Below, piece by piece: positions 52,726-61,114 of a stretch of DNA of 64,000 nucleotides. The translations under genes were made by a program, and so were the position numbers. Each line of letters starts with the position of its first letter. Positions within the stretch are counted from its first letter, which is position 1. The DNA is from Halomarina ordinaria (GTDB taxonomy: Archaea > Halobacteriota > Halobacteria > Halobacteriales > Haloarculaceae). The stretch lies in the NCBI RefSeq assembly GCF_030553305.1, contig NZ_JARRAH010000001.1, forward strand, positions 806,001-870,000, in the 5' to 3' direction. The notes under the pieces were generated by a model. It had not been told where the DNA came from. It worked only from the letters and a program-made list of their open reading frames with translations, and made no database searches.

Positions 52726-52926
52726 GTAGCCGAGGTCCCGGAGTTGCTTGGCGATCTCCTCGAACTCCGCCTCGCTCAGGCCGCCGCGACGCTGGTGCTG
52801 GATGACGATGCTCCGCAGGAGAAATCGTACCAGGTCGCTCGTGCTGGAGAAACTCGTCCCCTCGAGGGTCTCCTCGACGCGCTCCGCGAGCGGCTTCGGT
52901 ATCGACACCGTGGTGTACTCGGTCAT
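52714..52926 (-). CDS. Ribbon-helix-helix (CopG-type) transcriptional regulator
   Basis: A 70-residue protein. TTVSIPKPLAERVEETLEGT followed by FSSTSDLVRFLLRSIVIQHQ is the ribbon-helix-helix DNA-binding domain, ending in a short charged tail. RHH proteins bind palindromic operators as dimers and often repress neighbours. The target is unknown; the adjoining plus-strand gene overlaps its 3' end. Confidence 0.82.
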   Translation of the reverse strand: MTEYTTVSIPKPLAERVEETLEGTSFSSTSDLVRFLLRSIVIQHQRRGGLSEAEFEEIAKQLRDLGYLRD

Positions 52927-53012
52927 CGGTCGATGCGTGGGTCGGGGGCCGCATATGGGTTGTGTCCCGCGATAGCGCAGGGTTTTCGGGGGCTTCGTCC
53001 GTACCCCCCGCT

Positions 53013-53342
53013 ATGGGCGTTCGACCACCGACTGACGACTCCACTGACACCCCCGAGACGCTGGCGTTCGGCATCGCCGCGCTCGACGAACGACTCGAGC
53101 ACGCCGACCTCGGCTTCCCGGCCGACGTCGAGACCGTCCGGGCGGCCATCGGCGACGAGGCGGTCCCCTACGACGGGTCCGGTCGGACGATGACCGTCGC
53201 CGAGGCGCTGGACGACGTCGAGGCGACCCGGTTCGACTCCGAGCGCGAGTTCCTCAACGCGCTCCACCCGGTGTTCGAAGCGCAGCGTCGGAACTCCGCG
53301 CCGGGGCTGTTCGGTCGGCTACGCTCGCTCGTCCCGTTCTAG
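53013..53342 (+). CDS. Haloarchaeal hypothetical protein
   Basis: A 109-residue acidic soluble protein (FGIAALDERLEHADLGFPAD, MTVAEALDDVEATRFDSERE, FLNALHPVFEAQRRNSAPGL). It may be related to small DUF5789-type proteins but this is uncertain. Its 3' end overlaps the convergent aglJ-like gene by 24 bases. Confidence 0.65.
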   Translation: MGVRPPTDDSTDTPETLAFGIAALDERLEHADLGFPADVETVRAAIGDEAVPYDGSGRTMTVAEALDDVEATRFDSEREFLNALHPVFEAQRRNSAPGLFGRLRSLVPF

Positions 53343-54353
53343 CGGTCGGCGCTCGTACCCCTCCGCGGCCTCCCCGACGCCGGCCCCGTCGGTGCGGCGC
53401 ACCGCGGAGTCGGTGGGAGACGACGGCGATTCGACCTCGAGGCGGTCGGTCAGTTCCTCGAGACGCCGCGTCTGCTCGCGGTTGACCGCGACGATCATGT
53501 CCGAGAGGAACCCGAAGGCGAGCAGTTGCGTCCCCAGGAGGATGGCGATACCCGCGACGATGGCGAGCACCTCGTGGGAGATGCGCTGGGTGAACCACTC
53601 GAAGCCGACGTACCCGGCCATGGCTCCCCCGAACAGCACGAGGAGTAGACCGACGCTGCCGAAGTAGAACAGCGGGTTGTTGGTCTTCGTCAGCGCGTAG
53701 AGCGCGAAGATGATGCGCCCACCGTCGCTCAACGGGTTGAGGTTCGTGTCCGACTCGTCCGGGCGGGCGTGGTACCGGACGGGGACGACGGCCGTCGGGA
53801 CCCGGTGTTTGACGCACTCGACGGCCAGTTCCGTCTCGATGGTGAAGCCGTCGGCCGTCAGTTCGAAGCGCCTGACCGAGTCCATCGTGAACGCCCGATA
53901 GCCGCTCAGGATGTCCGCGAAGTCCCGGCCGTGGACCACCTCGAAGACGGTGTTGATGAGTCGGTTGCCGAAGCCGTTCAGCCAGGTCATCGCCCCGTCG
54001 TCCATCTCGGCGAAGCGGTCGCCGATGACGTGGTCCGCGTAGCCCTCGAGCAGCGGTTCGAGCATCCGCTCGGCGTCGCGCGGGTCGTACGTCGCGTCAC
54101 CGTCTATCATCAGGACGTACGGGGCGGTGATGTACTGGAGCGCCTCGCGGACGGCCTGCCCCTTCCCCGTTCCGGACTGCTCGATGACGCGCGCACCGTG
54201 CTCGCGGGCGACGTCCTGGGTGCCGTCGGTCGAGTTGCCGTCGACGACGAGGACGTTGTCGAACCCCTGCTCGGTGAAGCCGTCGACCACCTCACCGATG
54301 GTCTCGGCTTCCTGGTAGGTGGGCACGAGGACGCACACCTGCGAGTCGGTCAT
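53319..54353 (-). CDS. Dolichol phosphate hexosyltransferase, GT2 family (AglJ-like)
   Basis: A 344-residue glycosyltransferase. The GT-A domain has VCVLVPTYQEAETIGEVVDG, VVDGNSTDGTQDVAREHGAR and the metal-binding region YVLMIDGDATYDPRDAERML, followed by FADILSGYRAFTMDSVRRFE. Two C-terminal spans (LLLVLFGGAMAGYVGFEWF, LAIVAGIAILLGTQLLAFGF) and a polar tail follow. The pattern matches haloarchaeal AglJ, which adds the first sugar to dolichol phosphate for protein N-glycosylation. AglD-type or other DolP transferase remains possible; aglB and an AglG-like gene lie nearby. Confidence 0.85.
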   Translation of the reverse strand: MTDSQVCVLVPTYQEAETIGEVVDGFTEQGFDNVLVVDGNSTDGTQDVAREHGARVIEQSGTGKGQAVREALQYITAPYVLMIDGDATYDPRDAERMLEPLLEGYADHVIGDRFAEMDDGAMTWLNGFGNRLINTVFEVVHGRDFADILSGYRAFTMDSVRRFELTADGFTIETELAVECVKHRVPTAVVPVRYHARPDESDTNLNPLSDGGRIIFALYALTKTNNPLFYFGSVGLLLVLFGGAMAGYVGFEWFTQRISHEVLAIVAGIAILLGTQLLAFGFLSDMIVAVNREQTRRLEELTDRLEVESPSSPTDSAVRRTDGAGVGEAAEGYERRPLERDERA

Positions 54354-54429
54354 TGAGGGAAATCTACCACGGACCCGCAAAAACCCCTCGGCCGACCGTG
54401 AGCCGCGCTACCGGGAGTCGAAGCGCCGC

Positions 54430-54615
54430 TCACCGCGTCGGTTCGACGACCTCTCGGTCCGCACCGACGTCGGTCTCCGCATCGGTCGCCGCCTCCCCCC
54501 GCCGCTCGCTCAGGTGTTCCCACACCTCGGTGCAGCCACAGCCGTCCGCCAGGCCGTCGAAGTGGCGCCGGTCGTCGTCGCTGGGGTCGTCGGTCGGAGG
54601 CTCGTTGGGCGTCAT
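54430..54615 (-). CDS. Small conserved haloarchaeal protein
   Basis: A 61-residue polar protein. DDDRRHFDGLADGCGCTEVW is the notable part, with CGC that could bind a metal, followed by EHLSERRGE and an acidic tail. No spans. An AT-rich TATA-like element GTTATATT (54650-54657) is upstream. Function unknown. Confidence 0.65.
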   Translation of the reverse strand: MTPNEPPTDDPSDDDRRHFDGLADGCGCTEVWEHLSERRGEAATDAETDVGADREVVEPTR

Positions 54616-54709
54616 GGTTACTCGGTCGTCGAGTAAATCAGCTCGCGTGAATATAACTCTTCGGGCAGGTGGCACGACGGGCGCGTCGCGTGCGACCGGG
54701 GCGCTTACG

Positions 54710-54725
54710 GTCACACCACGGTGAC
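54710..54725 (+). promoter_or_regulatory. Candidate operator: GTCAC/GTGAC inverted repeat before the trmB-like gene
   Basis: GTCAC (54710-54714) and GTGAC (54721-54725) with a 6-base spacer, located just after a TATA-like GCTTACG and just before ATG 54734. This is where an autorepressor would bind. By-eye finding. Confidence 0.45.
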
Positions 54726-54733
54726 TCACCCCC

Positions 54734-55567
54734 ATGAGCGACGAGGTGTTCGAGCGACTCGGCCTCACCGAGTACGAGCGGACCGCGCTGACGGAACTGC
54801 TCTCGCTCGGTCGGACGACCGCACCCAACCTCGCGGAGGCGACGGGCATCCCGAAGGCGCGCATCTACGGCGTCCTCGACTCGCTCGCGGACGAGGGGTA
54901 CGTGAAGGTCATCCCGGGCCGACCCAAGCAGTACGTGCCGCGCTCGCCCGCGGAGATACTCGACCGGGCCGAGGAGAACAGACGACAGGCGTACGAGCGG
55001 TTCGTGAGCGACCTCGAGGACGAGCGCGAGGCGTTCCTCGCGGAGTTCGGCCCGCGCTTCGAACACGCCGAGGAGTCGGCCACGCCCGCCGAAGAACTGT
55101 TCCACGTCGTCGACGTGGGCGAACCGAGCGAGGGCGAGACCCGGCGCATCTACCACGCGGCCGACGAGCGGGTGCGCGTGCTCACCAAGGCCTTCGAGTA
55201 CATCGACAGCGTCGAGGAGGCGCTCGCGGACGCCGTCGACCGCGACCTCGACGTCCGTGTCGTCATGCGCCACCCGGACGCGCTCACGCCGGAGAACCGC
55301 GAGCGACAGCGGGCCGTCGTCGAGCGCCTCGACCGCGAGTTCCCGGCGGTCGGCGTGCGGTTCAGCCGCGAGGCGCTCCCCTTCCGCGGGACGCTCGCCG
55401 ACCCGACGATGGAGTACGACGACGGGACGGCCATCCTCCTCGTCCAGGAGGACGACGTACCGAACCACCTCAGACAGGCGGTCATCACCGAGAACGGCGC
55501 GTTCGTCGCCGGGCTCAACCGTTACTTCGACCTCGTCTGGACCCACGAGAGCGAGTCGGACGTCTGA
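54734..55567 (+). CDS. TrmB-family transcriptional regulator
   Basis: A 277-residue regulator. The N-terminal winged helix is LGLTEYERTALTELLSLGRT, ATGIPKARIYGVLDSLADEG and YVKVIPGRPKQYVPRSPAEI, followed by a coiled-coil linker and an effector-binding domain with IYHAADERVRVLTKAF. TrmB proteins sense sugars or related metabolites and control transport or central metabolism genes. Its stop abuts the stop of the AglG-like gene. Target unknown. Confidence 0.88.
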   Translation: MSDEVFERLGLTEYERTALTELLSLGRTTAPNLAEATGIPKARIYGVLDSLADEGYVKVIPGRPKQYVPRSPAEILDRAEENRRQAYERFVSDLEDEREAFLAEFGPRFEHAEESATPAEELFHVVDVGEPSEGETRRIYHAADERVRVLTKAFEYIDSVEEALADAVDRDLDVRVVMRHPDALTPENRERQRAVVERLDREFPAVGVRFSREALPFRGTLADPTMEYDDGTAILLVQEDDVPNHLRQAVITENGAFVAGLNRYFDLVWTHESESDV

Positions 55568-56491
55568 CTAGCGCCACTTGGCGTAGCCGTAGAGGTAACC
55601 GAATCCCACCGCCGCGGTGAGGACGACGAGCGTCACCAACTGGAGGGCTTTCGTCCGGGAGGGACCGGTGAGCAAGTCCCAGAGTCGGCTCGGGACGAAG
55701 TCGGTGAGGAGGTCGCCGAGGAACGCCCCCTCCTCGCCGGTCGAGGCGGGGACGAACACCTCCATCCCGCGCTTGGAGTAGCCCTGCCAGAACGCCCGCC
55801 GGACGAGCCACGCCGGGTCGGTCCGGTAGTCGAATATCTTGTGCGCGACGAGCGCGTCGGGGGTGTAGTAGACGCCGGCGCCGTACTCGTCGCGCAGGCG
55901 GGCGCACAGTTCCGTCTCGCCGCCCTGGAGGTGCCTGTCGCCCTTCCGCCCGCCGATATTGGTGTCGAACCCTCCCAACGCCTCGAACACCTCCGCGCGA
56001 AACGAGATGTTCGAGCCGAAGGTGTTTCGCACCTCGCCCGGTCCGTCGGCGAACCCGCGGTGGGTGACGCCGACGAGCCAGTAGAACTCCGCGGGGAGGA
56101 AGGTGGGCTTGCCGGCGACCCACTCGGGGACCATCTTGCCGCCCGCAGCGCGGACGTCCTCGTCCGCGTCGTAGGCCGCGACGAGTTCCTCGAGCCAGCG
56201 CTCGTCGGCGAGTGCGTCGTCGTCGAGGAAGGCGACGACGTCGCCGGACGCCACCGAGGCGCCCGTGTTCCGGGCGGCGAGCAGTCCCCTGTTCTCCGAC
56301 TGGAGGTGGACCGTCACGTCGTCGTGGTCGGCGTAGTCCTCGCGCGCGAGGGCCGCGACGGCCTCGCTCCCGTCGCTGACGACGACGACCTCCCGGTCCC
56401 GGTAGGTACCCGCGAGGACGCTCTCGACGGCCTCTCGGAGGTCAGGGTAACGGTCGGTGGTGTGCGTACAGACGACGACCGAGACGCGCAT
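55568..56491 (-). CDS. GT2 glycosyltransferase (AglG-like)
   Basis: A 307-residue glycosyltransferase. It has RVSVVVCTHTTDRYPDLREA, VVVVSDGSEAVAALAREDYA, GDVVAFLDDDALADERWLEE with the DDD metal motif, and GGFDTNIGGRKGDRHLQGGE. Two C-terminal hydrophobic segments anchor it. The closest recognised pattern is Haloferax AglG, which transfers a hexuronic acid in N-glycan assembly; the sugar here is not known. ATG 56491 is used; a GTG three codons upstream is also possible. Confidence 0.8.
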   Translation of the reverse strand: MRVSVVVCTHTTDRYPDLREAVESVLAGTYRDREVVVVSDGSEAVAALAREDYADHDDVTVHLQSENRGLLAARNTGASVASGDVVAFLDDDALADERWLEELVAAYDADEDVRAAGGKMVPEWVAGKPTFLPAEFYWLVGVTHRGFADGPGEVRNTFGSNISFRAEVFEALGGFDTNIGGRKGDRHLQGGETELCARLRDEYGAGVYYTPDALVAHKIFDYRTDPAWLVRRAFWQGYSKRGMEVFVPASTGEEGAFLGDLLTDFVPSRLWDLLTGPSRTKALQLVTLVVLTAAVGFGYLYGYAKWR

Positions 56492-56603
56492 GACCGACAC
56501 TCTCCGGGGGAGGGTTATGGCGTTTCCCCTTCGACCCGTCGCGTCGTCCGCCAGTCGTCGCCCGCGGATCCGAGGGACGGTATCCCGCGTCCGACCTCGA
56601 GCG

Positions 56604-57401
56604 TCAGACGAGCGTGGCCGCGATGACGACGACTCCCGCGACCCCGGCGGCGACGCCGACGCCGCGAGCCAGCCGTTCGCCCCAGGCGACCACCCGTTCG
56701 AGCGAGAGCACCACCGTGATGAGCGCCATCCAGAGGAGGTTCATCGACCCGACGACGACCATGAACGCGAACAGGGCCCAGCAACAGCCGACACAGAACG
56801 TGCTGAACTCCCAGCTCGTCCGGACGGCACCGCGGACCCCCGGCCGGTGGTGGCTCATGAGGAACCCGAGCGGCGAGCGACAGTACCGGAGACACCGGTA
56901 CTTGTAGGGGGAGAGCTGGTAGGCCGAGAGGAGGACGAGCGTCCCGCCCAGCAGGAAGCCCGTGTACTCGTCGGCGAGGGTGGCGATGGGCACCACCGCG
57001 TTGACGACGAGCGGGACCACGCCCGCGACGGTCCACACCAGCGCGTACGTCAACATGAACGCCCCGACACGTGCGGCCTTCCCCGTCCGCGACGTCCCCT
57101 CCAGCGTCCGGTAGTACAGCCCGAAGAGCGGGACCGACGAGGGGTACATCATGGCGACCATCATCACGCCCCACATGAGCAGGTAGAGGACGACGCCGGA
57201 GAGACCGTTCGAGAGCGCCATCGCCTCCGGTGCCCCGGCGCTCGACATCCGCATCGGCGCGTCCATCTCCCCGCCCGGCATCGGGAGCCAGCGGTAGACG
57301 AGCGCGAGCCACGCGAGCAGCGCGACGACGTAGGTGACGAGTGCGACGACAGGGAGGTCCGCGAGGGAGCCCCGACCGCCGACCGCCTCTCGAATCGACA
57401 T
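56604..57401 (-). CDS. DUF2182 predicted metal-binding membrane protein
   Basis: A 265-residue multi-span protein. The signature VVLYLLMWGVMMVAMMYPSS is followed by YKYRCLRYCRSPLGFLMSHH and FCVGCCWALFAFMVVVGSMN, with Cys, His and Met residues suited to soft-metal (copper-like) binding. The family is uncharacterised. It lies 22 bases after the DUF1326 gene, a pairing seen in many prokaryotes. Confidence 0.85.
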   Translation of the reverse strand: MSIREAVGGRGSLADLPVVALVTYVVALLAWLALVYRWLPMPGGEMDAPMRMSSAGAPEAMALSNGLSGVVLYLLMWGVMMVAMMYPSSVPLFGLYYRTLEGTSRTGKAARVGAFMLTYALVWTVAGVVPLVVNAVVPIATLADEYTGFLLGGTLVLLSAYQLSPYKYRCLRYCRSPLGFLMSHHRPGVRGAVRTSWEFSTFCVGCCWALFAFMVVVGSMNLLWMALITVVLSLERVVAWGERLARGVGVAAGVAGVVVIAATLV

Positions 57402-57423
57402 GGTCGAAGCGGGAGCCGTGCCC

Positions 57424-58035
57424 TCAGGCGTTGGCCAGCTCGAAGTCGCCGAGGTAGGCGTTGTTCTCGGAGACGTCCCAGGTGTACTCGTCGTCGTAGG
57501 AGACGGTCGCGAGCGTCGACTTCCCCGTGTGGAGTTCCTGACTCGCCGTCAGTGGATGGGGGGAAATCGTACCGACTTCGTCGTTGAAGCCGCCTTTTCC
57601 GACGACTTCGACGGAGACGACGTCACCCACCTCGACCGAGAAGTCGGTCCCGTCGCGTCTGAACGAGAAGGGCGCGGCCGCGACCTCTGCGCGCTCGACG
57701 TGCGCGTCGGCGGCGGCACCGAAGATACCGCCGGCCCGGCCGAGGTAGATGTCCTCGAGCGCGGCCCGCTGGTCGTCGTCGGCCGCCTCGTCGACGATGA
57801 GCACCACGTTCCAGACGGTGCCGGGGGCGAACATGACGCCCTCCTCGGTGCGGATGAGCAACGCCGTATTGAGTCCAGACAGGTCGGTATCGCCGTACCG
57901 TCCCTCCTCGATGTGCCAGGCGAGCGAGGCCGAGCAGACGCCGTCGTCCGGTGGTTCCATCCAGATGCACTGGCAGGCTACGTCACAGTTGCAGGCCTCG
58001 ACGTAGTCCCCCCTGAGTGTCCAGTTCTCTGCCAT
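57424..58035 (-). CDS. DUF1326 domain protein
   Basis: A 203-residue soluble protein. It begins ENWTLRGDYVEACNCDVACQ with the conserved Cys pattern CNC-x3-CQC, and has AWHIEEGRYGDTDLSGLNTA and VMFAPGTVWNVVLIVDEAAD, as in DUF1326. ATG 58035 is preferred to an upstream TTG. It is translated with DUF2182; together they may be a metal or redox module. Function unproven. Confidence 0.85.
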   Translation of the reverse strand: MAENWTLRGDYVEACNCDVACQCIWMEPPDDGVCSASLAWHIEEGRYGDTDLSGLNTALLIRTEEGVMFAPGTVWNVVLIVDEAADDDQRAALEDIYLGRAGGIFGAAADAHVERAEVAAAPFSFRRDGTDFSVEVGDVVSVEVVGKGGFNDEVGTISPHPLTASQELHTGKSTLATVSYDDEYTWDVSENNAYLGDFELANA

Positions 58036-58202
58036 GAGCAATCACCGTGGCACGTGTCAACTTCCATCATGATAAGTGTATCGTCCGGGGGACCCTCGTA
58101 CGGACGGGCCGTCGAAAGCCGCACCGCACCTCACCGGTCGTCCATCCGAGGGCGACGGGTCGTCGAGTGTATTTCTTTCAGTTCCGACACGAGGTCAGAA
58201 GG

Positions 58203-58210
58203 CTTATGAC
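58203..58210 (+). promoter_or_regulatory. TATA box of aglB
   Basis: CTTATGAC, centred 28 bases before ATG 58234; leaderless. The other half of the gap (58036-58202) holds the DUF1326 upstream region with an ATCATGAT palindrome and no ORF. Confidence 0.55.
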
Positions 58211-58233
58211 CGCGTTGTGACTCCCTCTGGTCA

Positions 58234-61110
58234 ATGAGCCAACGCACGGAGCGGGAGGACCGGTTCGCGTTCGACGCGGACGCGGTCCTCGACCGCGTGC
58301 AGTCGCTGTACCACATCCCCGTGCTCGCCCTCCTCTTCGCGTACATGCTCTGGGTCAGGGTCCAGTCATGGGAACGCTTCTTCGTCGACGGGCGGGTGCT
58401 GTTCGACGGCAACGACGCCTGGTACCACCTCCGCCAGACCTCCTACACCGTCCAGAACTGGCCGTTCACGATGCCGTTCGACCCGTGGACGTTCTACCCC
58501 TACGGCACCGCCTCGGGCCAGTTCGGGACGTTCTACGACCAATTGGTCGCCACCGCCGCCATCGGCGTGGGACTGGTCTACCCCGGGCCACAGTCGGAGG
58601 CGACGGCCGTCACGCTGCTGTTCGCGCCGGCGGTCATCGGCGCGCTGACCGCGGTCCCGACCTACTACCTCGCCAAGCGCTTCGGCGGCCGGTTCGTCGG
58701 CGTCGTCGCCGTCCTCGTCCTCGCGCTGTTCCCCGGGGCGTTCCTCTGGCGCTCGCTCGTCGGCTTCTCCGACCACCACGCCGCCGAGGCGCTCTTCCAG
58801 GCCATCGCCGTCCTCGGCGTGGTCGTCGCCGTGAGCGTCGCAGAGCGCGAGAAACCCGTCTACGAACAGTTCACCGAACGCGAGTTCGACTCCCTCAGGG
58901 CGACGCTCCTCTACGCGACGCTCGCGGGCGTCGCCATCGCCCTCTACCTCTGGGTGTGGCCGCCGGGCGTCGTCATCGCCGTCATCCTCGGCGTCTTCTT
59001 CCTCGTCCACCTCGTGGTCGTCTTCCTCCGGGGACACAGCCCCGAACACGTCGCCATCGCGGGCGTCGTGATGCTCGTCGTCGCCGCCCTCATGATGGTG
59101 GTGCGCGTCTCGACGTTCGAACTCACCGCGACCGACTTCTCGCTGCTCCAGCCGCTCCTCCTGCTCGCGCTGGCCGCCGGTCTCGTCGTCATGGCGGCGC
59201 TAGCGCGGGTGTTCGAGGCGCGCGCCCTCACTCCCCTCGCCTACCCGGGCGTCATCGTCGGGACGGTCCTCCTGGCCGTCGCCGTCGTGGCGCTCGCGAC
59301 GCCCGACCTCTACGACTACTTCGTCAAGCAGGCGCTCCGCGTGTTCGGCCTCGACGCGAGCGCACAGGCGCGCACCGTCGGCGAGGCCCAGCCCGTCGAA
59401 CGGGGCGAGTGGGGGGCGTTCTTCTTCGGCTCCTACGGCCTCGCGTTCTACGCGGCGCTGGTCGGCGCGCTGGTCCTGCTCGGGCGCTACCTCCTCAGCG
59501 ACGACCCGCGCGGGGAGGGACTGCTGGTCATCGTCTGGACCGCGATGATGGCGCTCGCCGCGCTCACGCAGGTGCGCTTCGACTACTACCTCGCGGTGCC
59601 CGTCGCCACGCTCACCGCGGCGCTGGTCGGCGAGGTGTTCGGCCTCATCGGCCTCGACCAGCGGAGTCGACTCACCGACGTCGACGCCGCCCAGGTGATG
59701 GTCGTCGCCACCGTCGTCATCATCCTCGTCGTCCCGTTCACGGCCAGCGGCTTCGCGCTGCAGGCCACCGAGACGGGCCAGGCCACCGGCCCCGGCGAGG
59801 TCCGAAACTGGCAGGGGAGCCTGGAGTGGATGGACGAGAACACCCCCGAGGAGGGTCAGTACGCCAACCCCGACGGCGAACCGATGGAGTACTACGGCCA
59901 GTACGACCGCGTCGAGGACTTCGACTACGGCGAGGGCACCTACGGCGTGATGTCGTGGTGGGACTACGGCCACTTCATCACCGTCGACGGCGAGCGCATC
60001 CCGAACGCCAATCCGTTCCAGCAGGGGGCCACCGCGGCCGCGAACTACCTGCTCGCGCCGAACGAGACGCGCGCGAACGAACTCGTCACCGAGGGCGACC
60101 AGAACACCCGCTACGTGATGCTCGACTGGAAGCTGGCGCAGGCGAACTCTGACAAGTACTTCGCACCGACCGTCTTCTACAACGACGGCGAGAACGTCGG
60201 CGTCCGGAACCTCTACCGGCCGGTCTACAGCCAGCAGGGACAGACGATTCTCAACATGCACCAGGACCGCCACTACGAGAGCATGCGCACGAAGCTGTTC
60301 ACGTTCCACGGGAGCGCGGCCGCCCCGCGCCTGCCGAGCGGGCAGGTCCCCGTCGTCGACTACGAGCCGCGGCAGTTCTCCGACGGCACCACCCGCCTGA
60401 CGCCGCCCGACAACGCCTCCGACCTCGTCCGGTACTTCGACACGATGGAGGAGGCCGAGGCGTTCGTCGAGGAGGACGGGACGGCACAGATCGGCGGCCT
60501 CGAGGGCGTTCCCACGAAGCGCATCCCGGCGCTCGAACACTACCGCCTCGTCCACGTCAGCGAGGAGAACAACCGCCAGACGCCGTGGGTGAAGACGTTC
60601 GAGCGCGTCGACGGCGCGAACGTCACCGGGGAGGGCCCGGCGAACACGACGGTCACGGCGCGCGCCCAACTGGAGATGCCCAACGGGGAGACGTTCACCT
60701 ACGCCCAGCAGGCCCAGACCGACGACCAGGGCGACTTCGAGATGACGCTCCCCTACTCCACCACCGGGTACGACGAGTGGGGGACCGAGGAGGGCTACAC
60801 GAACGTCAGCGTCCGCGCGACCGGCCCGTACGAGTTCGTCGCGTTCACCCAGGAGGGCGACGGTAACGCGACGGCCACGACGACGTGGAACACCACCGCG
60901 GACGTCACCGAGGGGCAGGTCATCGGCGAGGACGACGGCGAGGTACAGGTCGCACTCGAGGAGGGAGCGACCGAGACCGACGGGAACGGGACCAACGTGA
61001 CGCAGAACCCCGCCACGCCGGCCGACGCGCTCCCGTCGCCGAGCGAGGCCGCCGGGGGGACGGCGCCGTCGTCGGTCGGAACCGACATGGCGCTCGCCCG
61101 CGCCGGATAA
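58234..61110 (+). CDS. aglB: Oligosaccharyltransferase AglB (STT3 family)
   Basis: A 958-residue membrane enzyme that moves N-glycans from dolichol (pyro)phosphate to Asn in N-x-S/T sequons outside the cell. The first metal-site acidic motif is in LFDGNDAWYHLRQTSYTVQN, about a dozen spans follow to near residue 520, and the catalytic WWDYG is at 575-579. The external C-terminal domain includes beta-rich modules and a Glu/Thr/Asn-rich tail. Leaderless promoter upstream; DUF368 begins four bases after the stop. Confidence 0.96.
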   Translation: MSQRTEREDRFAFDADAVLDRVQSLYHIPVLALLFAYMLWVRVQSWERFFVDGRVLFDGNDAWYHLRQTSYTVQNWPFTMPFDPWTFYPYGTASGQFGTFYDQLVATAAIGVGLVYPGPQSEATAVTLLFAPAVIGALTAVPTYYLAKRFGGRFVGVVAVLVLALFPGAFLWRSLVGFSDHHAAEALFQAIAVLGVVVAVSVAEREKPVYEQFTEREFDSLRATLLYATLAGVAIALYLWVWPPGVVIAVILGVFFLVHLVVVFLRGHSPEHVAIAGVVMLVVAALMMVVRVSTFELTATDFSLLQPLLLLALAAGLVVMAALARVFEARALTPLAYPGVIVGTVLLAVAVVALATPDLYDYFVKQALRVFGLDASAQARTVGEAQPVERGEWGAFFFGSYGLAFYAALVGALVLLGRYLLSDDPRGEGLLVIVWTAMMALAALTQVRFDYYLAVPVATLTAALVGEVFGLIGLDQRSRLTDVDAAQVMVVATVVIILVVPFTASGFALQATETGQATGPGEVRNWQGSLEWMDENTPEEGQYANPDGEPMEYYGQYDRVEDFDYGEGTYGVMSWWDYGHFITVDGERIPNANPFQQGATAAANYLLAPNETRANELVTEGDQNTRYVMLDWKLAQANSDKYFAPTVFYNDGENVGVRNLYRPVYSQQGQTILNMHQDRHYESMRTKLFTFHGSAAAPRLPSGQVPVVDYEPRQFSDGTTRLTPPDNASDLVRYFDTMEEAEAFVEEDGTAQIGGLEGVPTKRIPALEHYRLVHVSEENNRQTPWVKTFERVDGANVTGEGPANTTVTARAQLEMPNGETFTYAQQAQTDDQGDFEMTLPYSTTGYDEWGTEEGYTNVSVRATGPYEFVAFTQEGDGNATATTTWNTTADVTEGQVIGEDDGEVQVALEEGATETDGNGTNVTQNPATPADALPSPSEAAGGTAPSSVGTDMALARAG

Positions 61111-61114
61111 GGAA

